Source of the DNA: Polydactylus sextarius
Taxonomy: Eukaryota > Chordata > Actinopteri > Polynemidae
Assembly: GCA_016801845.1 (NCBI GenBank)
Contig: CM028907.1
Coordinates: forward strand, 16,460,598 to 16,524,597
Length of the DNA stretch: 64,000 nt
Direction of reading: 5' to 3'
Shown: positions 31,001 to 44,600 of the stretch, piece by piece
How the letters are laid out: the number at the start of each line of letters is the position of its first letter
How positions within the stretch are numbered: the first letter of the stretch is position 1
Notes under the pieces: model-generated
Told to the model about the DNA's origin: nothing
The model's input: only the letters and a program-made list of their open reading frames with translations
The model's database searches: none
Position numbers and translations under genes: made by a program

Positions 31001-33350
31001 GGATGATGTCTGTCTTGTTTTTGTAGTTTTGACTTTGACTAATCAAATTACACTCAATCAATTTATTCACTTTGATGTAAAAGCAGATGGAGAAAGTAGC
31101 ACAAGCAATCCATTATCAGACGACCACTTTAAGCATATCTGGAAATAAATTTTATTTGGATCAGAAGACACTTAATCACTCTCTTGTGTTTAGCCAAGTG
31201 TTTAGTGCTTAAAATGACCTTTCTCTGTCTGTCTTTCACTGTCTGCATTTAAAAAAACAAGAAAAATAAGAAAAAAAGGAAGTAATGGAAGTAATCTTTA
31301 AAAGCTAAATCTAAAATACTCTCTTTTTTTTTTTTTATTACCACAGAATGTGGCTTTGATAATCTTCCTTGTTTACAACTCATCTGATCATCTGATGGCT
31401 GCTTTTTCGCCACGTTATCATCTGACTTGTTGATGTAACCATAACAAAACGTTTCCAGTTCAAATAAAGTGAAAAGGCACTTTTAGTGTAAACGGATCAC
31501 AGCGTCGACAGTAGCAGTTCCTCATTTGTATATTTCGTCTCATCATCATTTCTGATTTAAATATGTTAGATAATATTAAAATAAAGAGGTACGGTATCTT
31601 TAGCGTTTAGGTTTTGCCTCACTGATCTTATGGAGCCTCTTCCTCTCTCTTCCCTCGAGGGACAGAAGAGCCTTAGGAAGTTTCCATTCACATTTCCTTC
31701 ACATATCTTTGCCTCCAACCGTCAAACTTTCTCATCACAATCACCAACCAAGAAGAAGTCCCGGTTTCACGTCATGTCCCTTATCACTTTCTGTTTCAGA
31801 TCTGCAGCTGTGCACTGATCGTTTTTGTCAGCGTGCTGTTGTTTGCAGGAAGTGTTGTTGGCTGACTCAGGACATTTCAATGCAAGGCATTAGAAGTCAG
31901 CTACTAAGATAAATTCTTACCTGATACTCAGTCAGAGCTCGTTTCCATGTGAAAATAATCCATCGAAACACTTAGAACGTTTTAAGTATAATGCAATATT
32001 GATGACAAGTTAATGGCCAATTTCCCTTTGGGACGATGTATCATTGGCCATCTGTTTTTAAACTTCCTGTTGCTTTTGAGAAGCTGCGACCCCGTTCTAC
32101 TCCCCCTCTGGACTAGTTATGTAAGGTAGCGGCAGTTTGTCTGTTTTGTTCATTAAATGATTTAAAGTAAGACCATGCAACTTTGTAAAGACACTGTGAC
32201 TTATTCTCCCTCTAACAAATGAAAAACTGAACTCGTAAGCAGAGTTCAGACTTGTCAGACTTCATTTTTCAACCACCCCCAGGATAGAAATACTTGAGGA
32301 CTTTGTTCAAGAACTAGAAAACCAAGTAGCTTATATTATCGGTACGATATTAAGAAAAGTTTAACCAGAAGAATACAAATCCAAAAAAATGAGAAGCAAA
32401 CTGTTGCAGACACAGTGTATCACTGTGCGACTGTTATAAAGAGTGTAATAACAAGTGTTATTTTGGCCTGTTGTGAATTTACACAAGGAACATTAACATT
32501 TATTAGCAAATTTGTGAGTTTTGAACTTGTGAATGCAACAGTTTGCGCTGACTTGAAGTTTGAAACTTGAAACTGGCGAGAGAGCTGATAAAAGACTCAC
32601 TACAGCTGGAGAGTCGATCACCGGTGGAGCCAAACCATTTTATCCCACATTCACACAGTCTTTGTCTCATTTACAGTGAAATTCAGTTACTGATCCATTA
32701 ACACTGATACTGATACTGGTCCATATATCTGTTGTATTTAAAGTGTTGCTTATAATGACGATTACACATGACTCTGCAGTTCATTTCTTTAGTCTCTTTT
32801 AGCTTGTTTTGGTTTTCCAGCCCACAACTTTGACCTTATGCTCCTTTGTTTCCATTTGCAGAAGGCAGCTGTCTGTAGCAATAAATCTAATAAATCTCCT
32901 GTTTACTACCTGCTCAGCTCCAAACAGCAGACACACAAACTTATTGATTAGATAGTAAACATAACAGAGCTGAAGAAGCATAAGAGCAAAGACTTGACAT
33001 TACATTCCTCTGACAACCACAGACACAAGTCAGTTTTTCCGTGTCCATGCTGGTTGTGTAAATAAGCAACAAATAAACATGATATAAATAACACGGAAGC
33101 AAACTTTTCCATGGCCTTTGCAGCTGCATGACGCTTGTTGTTTATATTAGTCTTTTGTATCTGTGTCATCTCAACATTCCTGTCCCCTTCAAACAATGGT
33201 AACCTAAATTAAAAGCTTGTTAAACAGTGTGACTTCATCAAATGCTCTGACTAAAGGGATGTGACTGCGTCATAGTGACCACTCTGCCTAATTGTCAGCA
33301 CAGTTTAGTCAGTCTTCCTCATCCCATCAGGGTTTGTCTCATCTGTGACT

Positions 33351-33402
<52 letters not shown>

Positions 33403-34471
33403 AGAAGGACTAAGACTAAAACTAGATTATCAGCAGCGCTCTGGATTATGTTATGCTGGTTTGTGGGTCAGTGGTGTGTCCACGTGGAGGTATTTATTTA
33501 GAGAAGTGGAACAGGACACCTGATACGCAGGTCTCAGCTCTGTCAGGTCCCAAATCGAAAAGAAAAGGAAGATAGAAGATGATAGTTAATGACGATGATG
33601 TCGCTCACTGACGACTCGGTAGCAGAAACGACGAAAGCGAGTCTGCTCCCGCTTGTTCTGTCTGTTTTTGTGCAGTTGTGTTGACTCTGTTGTGTCATTT
33701 CAGGTGTGAAAACCCACGTGTGTTCAAGCTGGGCTTGATCTCAGGGATCTGGTGGGCGCTGGCTCTGCTCTGCTGGATCAGTGACAGGATATTCTGCGAA
33801 ATGTGGTCATCTGTCAACTTTCCCTACTTACACTGTGCTTGGTAAGCTCACACTTTACCTCAACCTCCACACTACTATATGTCATATTTTTAAGGCCATA
33901 GTCCATCGATCTTTTCTTGTCTCTGCGTAAATTAATTCTAAATGTTGTAAATTTTACAAACAAGCACAAAATTACTTTATATTCTTAATACAAGAATAAA
34001 TACAAATATGAATACCCCATGGAGTCATTCATATTTTCAAACTGTTTACAATTATGTTTCAAGAATTTTCCAAACATGAAGATCTGGATCTTGAAACATG
34101 AAAAAAATAACAGAGGTTGATGCACCAGACTCAAGAAAAACAAGATCATATTTAGCAAAAATGAAATTTTGCTAAACAGTAGTGTAGAAATAAGGGAATT
34201 GAATTGGAAATTCAAAGACTCTTTTGCTTGTTGTAAGTAAATGAGACTATTAATACTTAATACATTTACCTCTTGATCTTCCAGGCACATCCTCATTTGT
34301 CTGGCCTCATATTTGGGCTGCGTTTGCTTCGCCTACTTTGATGTCGCGACCGAGGCCCCAGAGCGAGGACCCGTCATCATGTTCTGGCCCAATGAGAAAT
34401 GGGCCTTCATCGGCGTGCCCTACGTGTCTTTACTCTGCGTCCACAAGAAGTCCACTATCAAGGTGACTTAA
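25091..34471 (+). CDS. acer2: Alkaline ceramidase 2 (6 exons, 277 aa)
   Basis: Golgi membrane hydrolase that splits ceramide into sphingosine and fatty acid. Exons are 25091-25204, 25696-25810, 28343-28484, 29407-29544, 33704-33841 and 34285-34471. They total 834 nt, giving 277 aa (human ACER2 is 275). The chain begins with the conserved WCEGNYLIYPSIAEFYNT. It continues through repeated hydrophobic membrane segments (ISNILFFVLPPILMCLF, GIYLIWILLVVVGIG) and carries family signatures: [21 protein letters not shown], with the conserved Ser, His and Asp; YLHCAWHILIC, with the later His residues; and FWPNEKWAFIGVPYVSLLC near the C-terminus. The large introns 2 (2.5 kb) and 4 (4.2 kb) contain dispersed repeats but no other gene that I could see. 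Confidence 0.97.
26165..26330. repeat. Possible dispersed repeat in acer2 intron 2
   Basis: The stretch around GGGCGGTATGG followed by ATATCGTCACGATAAT resembles a repeat type I associate with fish introns. Extent and family are uncertain. Confidence 0.35.
29688..30200 (+). repeat. Diverged tandem duplication (period about 260 bp) in acer2 intron 4
   Basis: Copy A at about 29688-29850 and copy B at about 29943-30200 share blocks in the same order: CTGGATCAGGG/CTGGATTAGGG with GTGAATAT; CACCAGTT, TAAATT and AGTTGGCACT-like stretches; and ATCTAG followed by CTTAA. Copy B has extra sequence between the first two blocks. No coding potential or known family was recognised. Confidence 0.6.
33352..33399. 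repeat. (TG)n microsatellite in acer2 intron 4
   Basis: 48 bp of TG, about 300 bp upstream of acer2 exon 5. Confidence 0.97.
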
Positions 34472-37400
34472 GGTGATCAGAGTCTGCTGCTCAGCTATTT
34501 GTGCTTCCCACACTTCCCCAGCAGGATGGTTCCAAACAGCAACACAGAAACAAGATGTAGCACCGCATGTGTGTGTGAGTGTGCGCGTGTGTGTGAGAGA
34601 GTCAGGTGATGTCCACTGGTGCTCTAGTGACCAGAGGATGTAGAGGGACACAAATTTTAGCCAGTTGCAAGGAACTGATCTTTTCCTTGTTCCCTCCCTG
34701 GTCTGATCTTCATTCACTCGTTCTTGTCGTCATCAGCAGCGTTTATGCAAATCTGTCAAAGAACAAATGTGTCACAAAATGAATGATTTTCTAGATAATT
34801 CTATATCAAAGCCAAGAAACCTTTACAGTGTTAACAGTTTTCCAAATGCAATCTCAGGTTTTGCATGAGAGATCATGTCATCTCTTGAGTGAAAGTATTA
34901 ACTATCATGCATTTCAGGTTTCTTTAACGACTTTAAACATTTTGTACATTTTATATTAAATCAGGAAACCTCATTATAAAGCATTATATTGCCTTTATAA
35001 GCATAACTATAGCATCTCATAGGTGCAGTCTGGCCATTATGAAACCATGTTTAGAAACAATAACACTGGATTCATTAACTGTGATTAATGCATAATGCAT
35101 TAAAACTCAATGGAATCGACAAGCTGGTTGATAAATGTTACAAGGTTATTCACACCAAACCTTCGGTATTTAAGTACAAAATGGATTTGTACTGTTGTAG
35201 TTCCCCCTTTTTATCAACAGGAATTTAAAAGGAAAAACAAAAAAACAACTTCCTGTTGTTTTGGGTATGCTTTGTTCTTCTCCCAGCATGCCACAGTGAT
35301 TGTTAAAGATAGTATATAAGAAATGTTTAATATATTCCTGTACATATTTTGTTTACTAACAATTTAATATTATTTTTCCTATGAAAACGTATGTAGTTGA
35401 TATATCACTAAATATTCTGAACAGGTACCCAGTGATATTGGCCAAAATCCAAAGTTTGAAAATGAAATTGATTGTGTTCAAAAACAATAGACAATTTAAG
35501 TAAATAAGTACTTTGCACAAACTGAACAATGCTTTCTCAAAGCCCTTCGCTCTTTGTTCGTGATAATTATTTACTCAGATGAGCTAATGTACAGTTTGTT
35601 GTGAGGAAAAGTTTTCACAGCTTTTTATCGCTCAGATGTCTCATCTCTTAAACTGCAATTCAGGGTTATTTATTCCAGGATCAGTATTTTCTACGTTTGT
35701 GTTAAATGTTGTTCAAACTACTATTCAAACTGTGCAAAAAAATAAGAAACGAATAAAAAAAACTAAAAATAAAAATGAAGCCTTAATCGAAAAAGAACAG
35801 GACAAGCAAGTAAAAGTGCACTGTGCCCTTTTGTTCTTAAAAATAAAAAAAAAAAAAAAGTCAGTTTCATAAGAAGTAAATGGATCTGATGTGTAGCTCA
35901 TAACAGGTCACATAATGGAACAATTTAGGGTTTTTTTTTTTTTTTTTAATTACATCTGACCTAAAACTAAAACTCTACTTTATCAATGCAGACAACAACA
36001 AAAAGAGACTTTGTTCAAAAGGGAAAAGGAAAAAAAAAAAAAAACACTAACCAGTAAAAGACAAGGATCACCGGAGCCTTTTCACCTCAAACCATTGTTG
36101 GACATGTTGTTCTTAAAAGCTGCCTCAAGCTGTTTAACTAATATTATTTTACCCCTGGTTCTCCTGTAGAGGCTTTTGGGAACTAAAACCTCTAAAATAC
36201 CTTGTACTTAACATGAAAGAACAAATGAAGGATTGTGATTTACAAAGAAAAAAGATATTTTCCTGAGAATTCAAAGTATTATACATTTTTTTTTTTTTTT
36301 TTTGCTAGTGTTTCGTTAAATCCAAAACAACTTCTATTTTTATAAGTGAAGTGCCACCAAAATTAAAGCAACTGTCTAAATGAATTATTTTCATATTGTA
36401 TCATTACTACCTTTGTATCACCAAATATTGTTACAAAGACTTTTTTTTAATTGTATCTTTAGGGAAAAAGTGAGACTCATTCAGTCATATTGAATCGTGT
36501 ATCTGATCCTTTGCGATTGTTTTTATGATGCAAAAGAAAGAAGGAAACAGAATTAAACTTAGAATGAAGTATTAACAGACGAGCCTGTGAAATGCTGCCC
36601 TCTGCATTGTGATGTACGTACATTTTGGCATGAGGTATGATTATAATCTCATAATATGTTATCACGTTATTACAATATGTCTTTTATATGGACTGATGTG
36701 TGTGTATATAAATCTCAGTTTTTTTTTTTTTTTGCTTGCATTGACAATACAGACGGACTGCACAGAATATTTATTTTCATAATTTATCCTGTTTTGTAAA
36801 CAAATATTTGTAATAGATTAGAATATTAGTACTTTATTTTTATTTTACTCAATAAACCTTGCTTATACTCAAAATGAAGAGTGGTGTTTACTTGGCAAAT
36901 CAAACACAGTTTTTATTATTATTATTATTATGGAATAACATCAATGCATCAAAATATCAGCAAGTAATTATACATTTTGTAGCTCTTAAGACTTTGACTC
37001 TCACTATGTTGTTGATGAGAGTTTTCGCCACCAGAGGGCAAAGTTCTTTCACTTTGACCTGATTTCTCTGCCACTGAGACCAAATGTAACTGGAATCTTA
37101 AAATATGAGCAGAAAGCTTCAGTAGTAGCTGTGGTCTCTGATCGATGACGTCATAACACTGAATATTTAATTAGCTTCAGTTTCAGTCGTCAGAAATGTA
37201 CAACGCTCAATGTACAGTCATGCAGAAAAAATATAATGATGTGTAAAGATAAATAGAAAATGTATATATTATATTATAACATATTGTATAATATTATTAT
37301 TTTATTCATATTTTATTTATAATATTAAATGTTTATATTTATTTTGCTTATTTTGAAAGGGCAAAAATTTGCTGCAATTCCATACACTTAATTATCACAA

Positions 37401-37790
37401 TTTCATTATTATTTTAATATATGTTGTCTGTGTCTATTAGGCTTTTAAATTGACTTCTGTATCAACTAATTATGTAATGATTATTTCACATTTCATTTCA
37501 CAAATATATACACCTGTATAAAAATATATGCATGTGTTATTTATTCCTCACATCATTTATTCCGTCATGTCTAATTGATCTAATGAACAGTTTGGGTTTC
37601 CATAGATTCATATGTGTATAGTAAAGTTTAATGTTATTGTCTCATTCTCTATTATAAACCAAACCAATCAGTCCGACCATGAATAAATAATAACATCAGT
37701 GATTATTTTTTTTCTCTTCATTCTTGTATATCACGGTCACGTCATGTGAGCGCCATCTGGTGGAGGAAGTCCCGCCTTAGTTTGCCCACC
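34472..37790 (+). other. acer2 3' UTR and intergenic DNA
   Basis: Strongly AT-rich with many A and T homopolymers. The most convincing poly(A) signal is AATAAA at 36851-36856, which would make a 3' UTR of about 2.4 kb. No further gene seen. A CCAAT-type ATTGG occurs near 37800 at the edge of the tspan5 promoter. Confidence 0.5.
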
Positions 37791-38064
37791 AAGGACCCTG
37801 ATTGGTTCCTTCACTTATCAATCAAACAAACAGCCGTGTAGATTATGGTTTCGATAGAGGACCGTCTGGGTTGAGTGTGGTTGACTTGGTTGTGGTGGTG
37901 TTTTTTTTTTTTTTCTTGTGTCGTTTCAGCGTCAAAGCAGCGGAGATCTGTGCTGGAATGAAGTGACACCGTCGAGAGGGAAGTTGACACTGAAACCGCT
38001 GCATCTGCGCCTCCTGTCAGCGGACACACGATGCTGCTTAGAAATTGACGCTGAAAACAATTGA

Positions 38065-38230
38065 CGGCGCGTTTGTCGAGAGAGAGAGAGACACAGAGAG
38101 AGAAAATAAAAGGGTGTTTCTCAAAACCAGGCTGTCAAACATATAGTGGATCATAGATGTGATTCCTCCTTTTTTATCCAGTACGGGCGGCGTTTGTGGA
38201 GAGAGAGAGAGAGAGAGAAAAATAATAGGA
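38065..38230 (+). repeat. Duplicated GA-rich block in the tspan5 5' leader
   Basis: Two blocks about 120 bp apart each read GCG-GTTTGT, then a (GA)n run, then AAAATAA and AGG. One is at about 38065-38110, the other at about 38185-38230. The second ends only a few bases before the tspan5 start codon. It looks like a local duplication whose GA runs have changed length. Confidence 0.6.
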
Positions 38231-38236
38231 AAGATG

Positions 38237-38550
38237 ATGTCAGGAAAGCATTTCAAGGCTCATGAAGTGAGCTGCTGCATCAAGTATTTCATCTTCGGAT
38301 TCAACATCATATTCTGGGTAAGTCCGCTGCTGTTTGTAGTCTCGGGGCCTGGTGGTGTCCTCAGCTTTTTTTTTTTTTTTTTCACATACTGATGTTTTGA
38401 CGCCTTTCTCTGCTTCTACATCAGCTGTAATTTTATTTAAAAAGAAAAATAAATATGTAAAGGAAGAGCTGTGGTGCTTTATTTCTTTGTGTTTTTTTAC
38501 CTCCCCTGCTTCCAGCCCCTGACAGAGATGTGGAGGAGGAGGGGGAGGGA

Positions 38551-38643
<93 letters not shown>

Positions 38644-41600
38644 GGGGGGTGGATGGTTTCATCCCTGCAGTAAAAAAAGCCTCTTGTCTCCTGTGCACTT
38701 GCCCCCACTGTCAGCTGTCAACATGCCTTTTGTTTTTGTCAGCATCAGTGCATCAGTGTCTGTTGAGTCTGTGATGAAGGATGTTATTTACCTTGTTGTC
38801 TTTGTATTTTATTTTTTACCGTGTTGTGTCGGTGTTGTTTGGGTTGGAGGGTGGAGGGTGCGAACTGTTCTCAGAGCAGTCATGTCCGTGTCTTTCCAAA
38901 TGAAAAAAGGGAAACAAACATAACATCACCTCTTGGTGGTTTGGACTCAGAGTCACGTGAGGTTGAACAGGTTGACTGCTTCCTCTGTTCACTGAGGCCT
39001 CAGATGTAATGGCTATATAATGTCACACGTCCAGTGTAGATTGTAATCATTTGATAGTTTTAGGCTCCCAAATGTAAGATATATATATATATATATATGA
39101 CATTTCTGTCATAATTCATAATCATAATGACTCCTTAATGTGTCAAAATGCCACAAAAAGTGACATCTTATTTTGTCTGACAAACTCATCAAAACATATT
39201 TCATGTATTTTCAACTTGTTGTATTCAACTTGTATATCACGGTGATATGATACGTTCCATACATACCTCGATGGAGACATCTGTTTTATATCGTCCCTTG
39301 TAAATTAAATAATATTCATACTGATGCAAAAAAAAAAACTAAAAAATCCAAAACCTCAGACTGCTCTGCACATAGATTAACATTTTCCATTTACCATGAT
39401 GGTCATGATCTCCTCAGTGAAAAAAGAAGATTAACAGACTTAGTGACATTAAAAGAGAAATATCACAGCAAACAGACAAAAATAAAATGTTTTGCAGACA
39501 GATGAGAGGCAAGCTAATCTCAGCTTCTTAGATTTAAGTCTTATTTAATCAAATTCTAATCTGTCTCAGTCTTTGTGGTTGGTATTATTGATTTTGTCTC
39601 ATTAATTCAGAAATTGTTCAGTCTGACAATTTCAATTTTTCATCTGAAGTCACCTCAGTTTAGTGTGGAGCAGCAGCCACAAGTAATGTTAGAATTATGA
39701 ATATTCCCGATCTAATTTGACTCAAAGGAAGCGACTCATTAATCATTGATACAGTTATAATTATAGTTATGTTTTTGGGGTTTTGTTGTGTCTCAATCTG
39801 CTGGTTGAACGTTATCATCAGATCATTGTCTCCTTCTGACTTGAAATGTGCTTTGGAAGTGTCATGTTGAAGGTGGAAACTCGAACAGTCATAATGTGTC
39901 CAAGCTGTTTAAAGGTGCTTTCTAACGTAAGAGTCTCCTGCTGATACTGTTGACTGGGATGAGAAATATTTAGTAATGGACCACGGCCAGGAAAATCTCT
40001 CTGTGGTCTCTGTCTTTCTCGCTGTGCTTCTGTGTGATGACTACATGTTGCAGTCACAGGAGAATAATCCTGTCGTCTCATCTCTCTTGTCTCTTTGTCT
40101 TCTTCATCCCCATCAGTTCCTTGGAGTGGCATTCCTTGGCATTGGTTTGTGGGCATGGAGCGAGAAGGTGAGTTTTTTTTTTTTTTTTTCAGCGTATATT
40201 AATTGCGTGGAATCTAATCTATTCAACTTGATGGAATTCTGAGAATAATTCAAAAATTAAATGGATTGTTTACATTCAGCGCTTGTTGTTATACGCCCAT
40301 CTGTCTGCACGAAATGGAAGTAGCGGCTTTACTGAATCAGAAAGGAATGTCATGCTTTCCGGCGGGACATCCCTCTGAACAATGGCCTCTGAATGGATCT
40401 GATGTATTTCACAGATTCATTCATTGTCTACTCTCAGTACTGGAGGGTAAAAGGGGGACAGACATTCCAGTGAGTGTCTTGACTTTCTCTGAAAAACATT
40501 CAGAGAAAGACCAAAACACTTAGAGACAGTGATTTCTTAGAAAACCGCTGCATTAATACAACTAAAGATTGTTCTCATCATTTATAAATCTGATTATTAT
40601 GGTAATTATTGATCAAACAATTACCTATTTGGTCATTAAAATGTTTGTAGATAATGAAAAATACCCTTAACCATTTCCCAAAGCCCAAGGTGATGTGAGA
40701 TTCGATTTAAACTGTTTTAAAAGAAAAATAAAGTTCAAATCCACACGTGTGCAAAGCTGGAACCAGAGAATGTTTGGCATTTTTCCTTAATATGAGACTT
40801 AAACAGTTAAAGGTGTGCTGGAAACATGATAATACAGGTTCTTGCCAAGAGTTATATGAGAAGATAGTTGCCACTCTTATGTCCATCCATTAGCAGCAGC
40901 TGCTTGTTAGCTTAGCATAGCATACATACAGGAAATGGGTGTAAAACATCTAGCCTGACTGGAAAGATATCAAATTGCACTTACCAGCACATCTAAAGCT
41001 CACTTATTAACACATTATATATCATTAATTTGATACATCCATGAACTGAAACGTAATGGGAATATTAGGTGACGGGTTCTTTCTCAGTTAGGGGGCAGTT
41101 GTGTGGAAATCTGTGAGTTCTTGGTATCTGTTATTTTTTAGTTTTATGCTACGTTTTTAAGTGTTGGAGAAATTTCAGGAGCACCGTTGGATGAAGAGGA
41201 GGCAGTCAGAAAGACACCGGAGATGTCTTACATTGTATTAAGTTTACTGAATTCAGGAAAAGTGGCATTAGCGTACAGCATAACACTGTTGCTATGCAGG
41301 GCCGACACCAGTTCTGACGGTGTCTCAGAAAGCTGAGTCATTTATCAGTTTCTGTTCAAGGACCGGTTTGAGTTGAGTTGAGTTCATTATAGGAGGAGAC
41401 AGTCAGTCGTTGTGCATTATCTACCGGGCTGCCAGATCAGTTTTTTGACTATAAATGTGACGCAAAGTGTATTGCACATGTATTTCCTTCACAATATGAA
41501 TTAACCACAAAAGTTAAAACATGAACTTTAGAGAAACCACTCTAGAGAAGCCAACTCACTGTTTGCCACAGTTTCTAGTTTTTGTGCTAAGCTAAGCTAA

Positions 41601-44600
41601 CAGGCTACCACTTCGCCGGTGCTTCTATTTAGCAACCGGCCATATTAACATCATTGTTACATTATTCAGGTTGGGTTTTTACACAGACAGTAGTACAGTT
41701 TGAATCTTCACCAAATCTGTTCTCTTAGTTTGTTTAATTGACAAGTGGACTTCAGAGTGATTTCTGATTATTCCTTTTTGAATAGTGTAACCCCCACCCC
41801 CTCAATCACTAACTCTTACCCTCTTTTGCTTCTTCACCAGGGTGTTCTCTCCAACATCTCATCCATCACAGATCTGGGAGGATTTGACCCGGTCTGGCTC
41901 TTCCTCGTGGTGGGTGGTGTGATGTTTATCCTCGGATTTGCTGGTTGCATCGGAGCACTTCGAGAAAACTCTTTCCTGCTTAAGTTTGTATGTTTCCTGA
42001 AGCCTTTCATCAGAGATGTGTACGTTTTCCTTGGTTTCAGTATTTGTTAAATTCAGACTGTGAACGTTTACTTGTTTTCAGTTCTCCGTATTTCTGGGAA
42101 TCATCTTCTTCCTGGAGCTGACTGCTGGAGTCTTGGCCTTCGTTTTCAAAGACTGGATCAAAGACCAGCTCAACTTTTTCATTAACAACAACATTCGGGC
42201 GTACAGGGATGATATTGATCTGCAGAACCTGATAGACTTCACCCAGGAATATGTGAGCACTCTCTTTCTTTATTGACTCCACCCTTGCAAAGTTTTTACC
42301 TTGTAACAACTATGGTTATCCATTTCTGTAGGACAGTGTCAGCGTATATTGAATCTTTGCCTTCTCTATAACCTCATAGTGGGAGTGCTGTGGAGCTTTT
42401 GGAGCTGATGACTGGAATTTGAACATCTACTTCAACTGCACTGATTCAAACCCAAGTAGAGAGAAATGCGGAGTGCCCTTTTCTTGCTGCACCAAAGATC
42501 CTGCGGTATGTTTTTCCAAAAACAGTCAGACTTTATTCATATAGCCCAAAATTACAAATCACTGAATCAAATAGACAATCTGGACAGCATTACAACACCC
42601 TTTAGATTCACAAATTGGACAAGGAAAAACTTTAATTGGAAAAAGATGCAGTGGTTATCAAAATGTTGACAGTAGTGTCATGGACTATATTGTGCATGCC
42701 AGTTTTAATGTATTCATTGAGCTGGTGGGATCATGGGAAGAAATACTAGACCTGAAGTAATCGGTGAATAAGGTAAAGGTCAAGTTTATTTGTAAAGTGT
42801 TTTAAAAGACAAAGCAAGTTTATGCTAAAGTGCTTTGCAAGAAATGTGGTTTTGAAAGAAATAAAGAGAATAAGAACACAAGAGTCCTCGTAAGTCACAG
42901 CCAAGTCACTCCCTTATATGGAAAAACACCACAGGCCTAAGGGTGTAATATGCTGTTTTTGTGTCCTAGAGTTGGAATTTAAACTGAGTAGGTCTCTGTC
43001 TCTGCAACATGGTGAAATCTTTATACTGTTGGTACTTTGAAGGGAAATTGGGGTCCTCAGGCATGACGGATAGTTTTGTTATCTGTGTCCTCCAGAAGGC
43101 CGATCAACTATCTTGGCTGATTTTCAACAGGATGTCCAAGCCTCAGTGTTTAGTCGTCTCAGTCTCTGCCACCACAGCAAAGTCTGAGAGCAGCTGGGAG
43201 GCGTTACCTTGACCAAGGCATTTTTTTTTTGGCAGAAATAAACTTACTTGTTGCAGCAATAATGAAAGTAAAGAAAATTGAGTCTCTCTCCTTTTTTTTC
43301 TTACCCAAGGACATGCTGTTCTAGCGAGATCATCCTCATCCACCTCCAACATTTTATTTTACAGTTAGTCATAACACTGACTTTTCTGGCTTGTATCAGT
43401 CAAACCAAAAACACAGTAACCACGCCAGAGCCTTTTCAAGACTCTTGCACTTTGGAGCAAAAGGTTAACAGACATACTGTAGAATGTCATACAAAAATGG
43501 CTTTTTATAATTCCCTAAACAGCTGGCTACTGTGAACTACATCCTGCTTTGGCTACACACAGTTTTTCCTGCTCCAGTTTGAGGTTCTAAGGACAGAGGA
43601 TATTTTAATATCATTCACACTGAGACAAATATGTGTGTTTTTTTTTTTTTTTGTTTGTTTGTTTGTTTTTAGATATTGGATGACGTGGCCAAGATATATC
43701 AAAAAACATTTAAAAGAACTGCATGTCAAGATGGTATTTATTTTTCATTTGTTCTTAAGAATTACAAGGATAAAATGTTTGTCAAGTCTCACAACAACCA
43801 CATTTAAAGTGTTGACTGTCAGTTTTAAAGCTGTGGTTCTGGGCAGATTTATACAGGTTTAGTTTATTGGGATCACAGGTATCCAGTACATCTCCAGAGG
43901 CCAAACCCCTTTACTTTGATATTACAGTAAAATGTCCAGGTTGAAATTAAAGTCTCATAATCTGAGAATTAACTGTCTTCTCTTCTCAGGAGGATGTCAT
44001 CAACACTCAGTGCGGCTATGACATCCGGGCAAAAACGGTGAGATCACTCACATTGACGTTTCAGACTGAGACCTGTGTCCAACAGTGAGCCAGTGCAGCA
44101 AATCAGCATGAACAGTGGAAATTGCGTTTATTTATTTTGCTTCTTTTTTAGTTTATATGGCTTCATGAGGTCATCAGGTACTCCACCCTCGGCACAGTAT
44201 TCCTCTTTCAGTTGGTTTCCCAACCCCTCATTCTTCAAAATACAGCAGCTGGCTCTCCATCAGCACTTTGGCTCGTGTGGTATTACTCATGCTGCAGCAA
44301 TGCAATGGAAATTGAAACCCCTCCCCCACTCATCATTAACTTTGGCCTCACTCCATAGGAACATAATGTAACGAAAAGGCTGCATTCGTTCTTTTGACAT
44401 GAAGCAGCATGAAGCACTTTTCACCAGTTAGAGCAGGAAAAGTGATCTGGGAGCTGTGTGTGTTAACAACAAACAGAAACATTAGTTCAGAGGGATTTTA
44501 TTGTGAAGGGCTTTTGAGGAGAACGCAAGATAGAAAGAAGGATTGTGTGCCGCTATAAAACAAAATGTTGTCAATCATTTACAGTGAAGGAAATCCAAAC

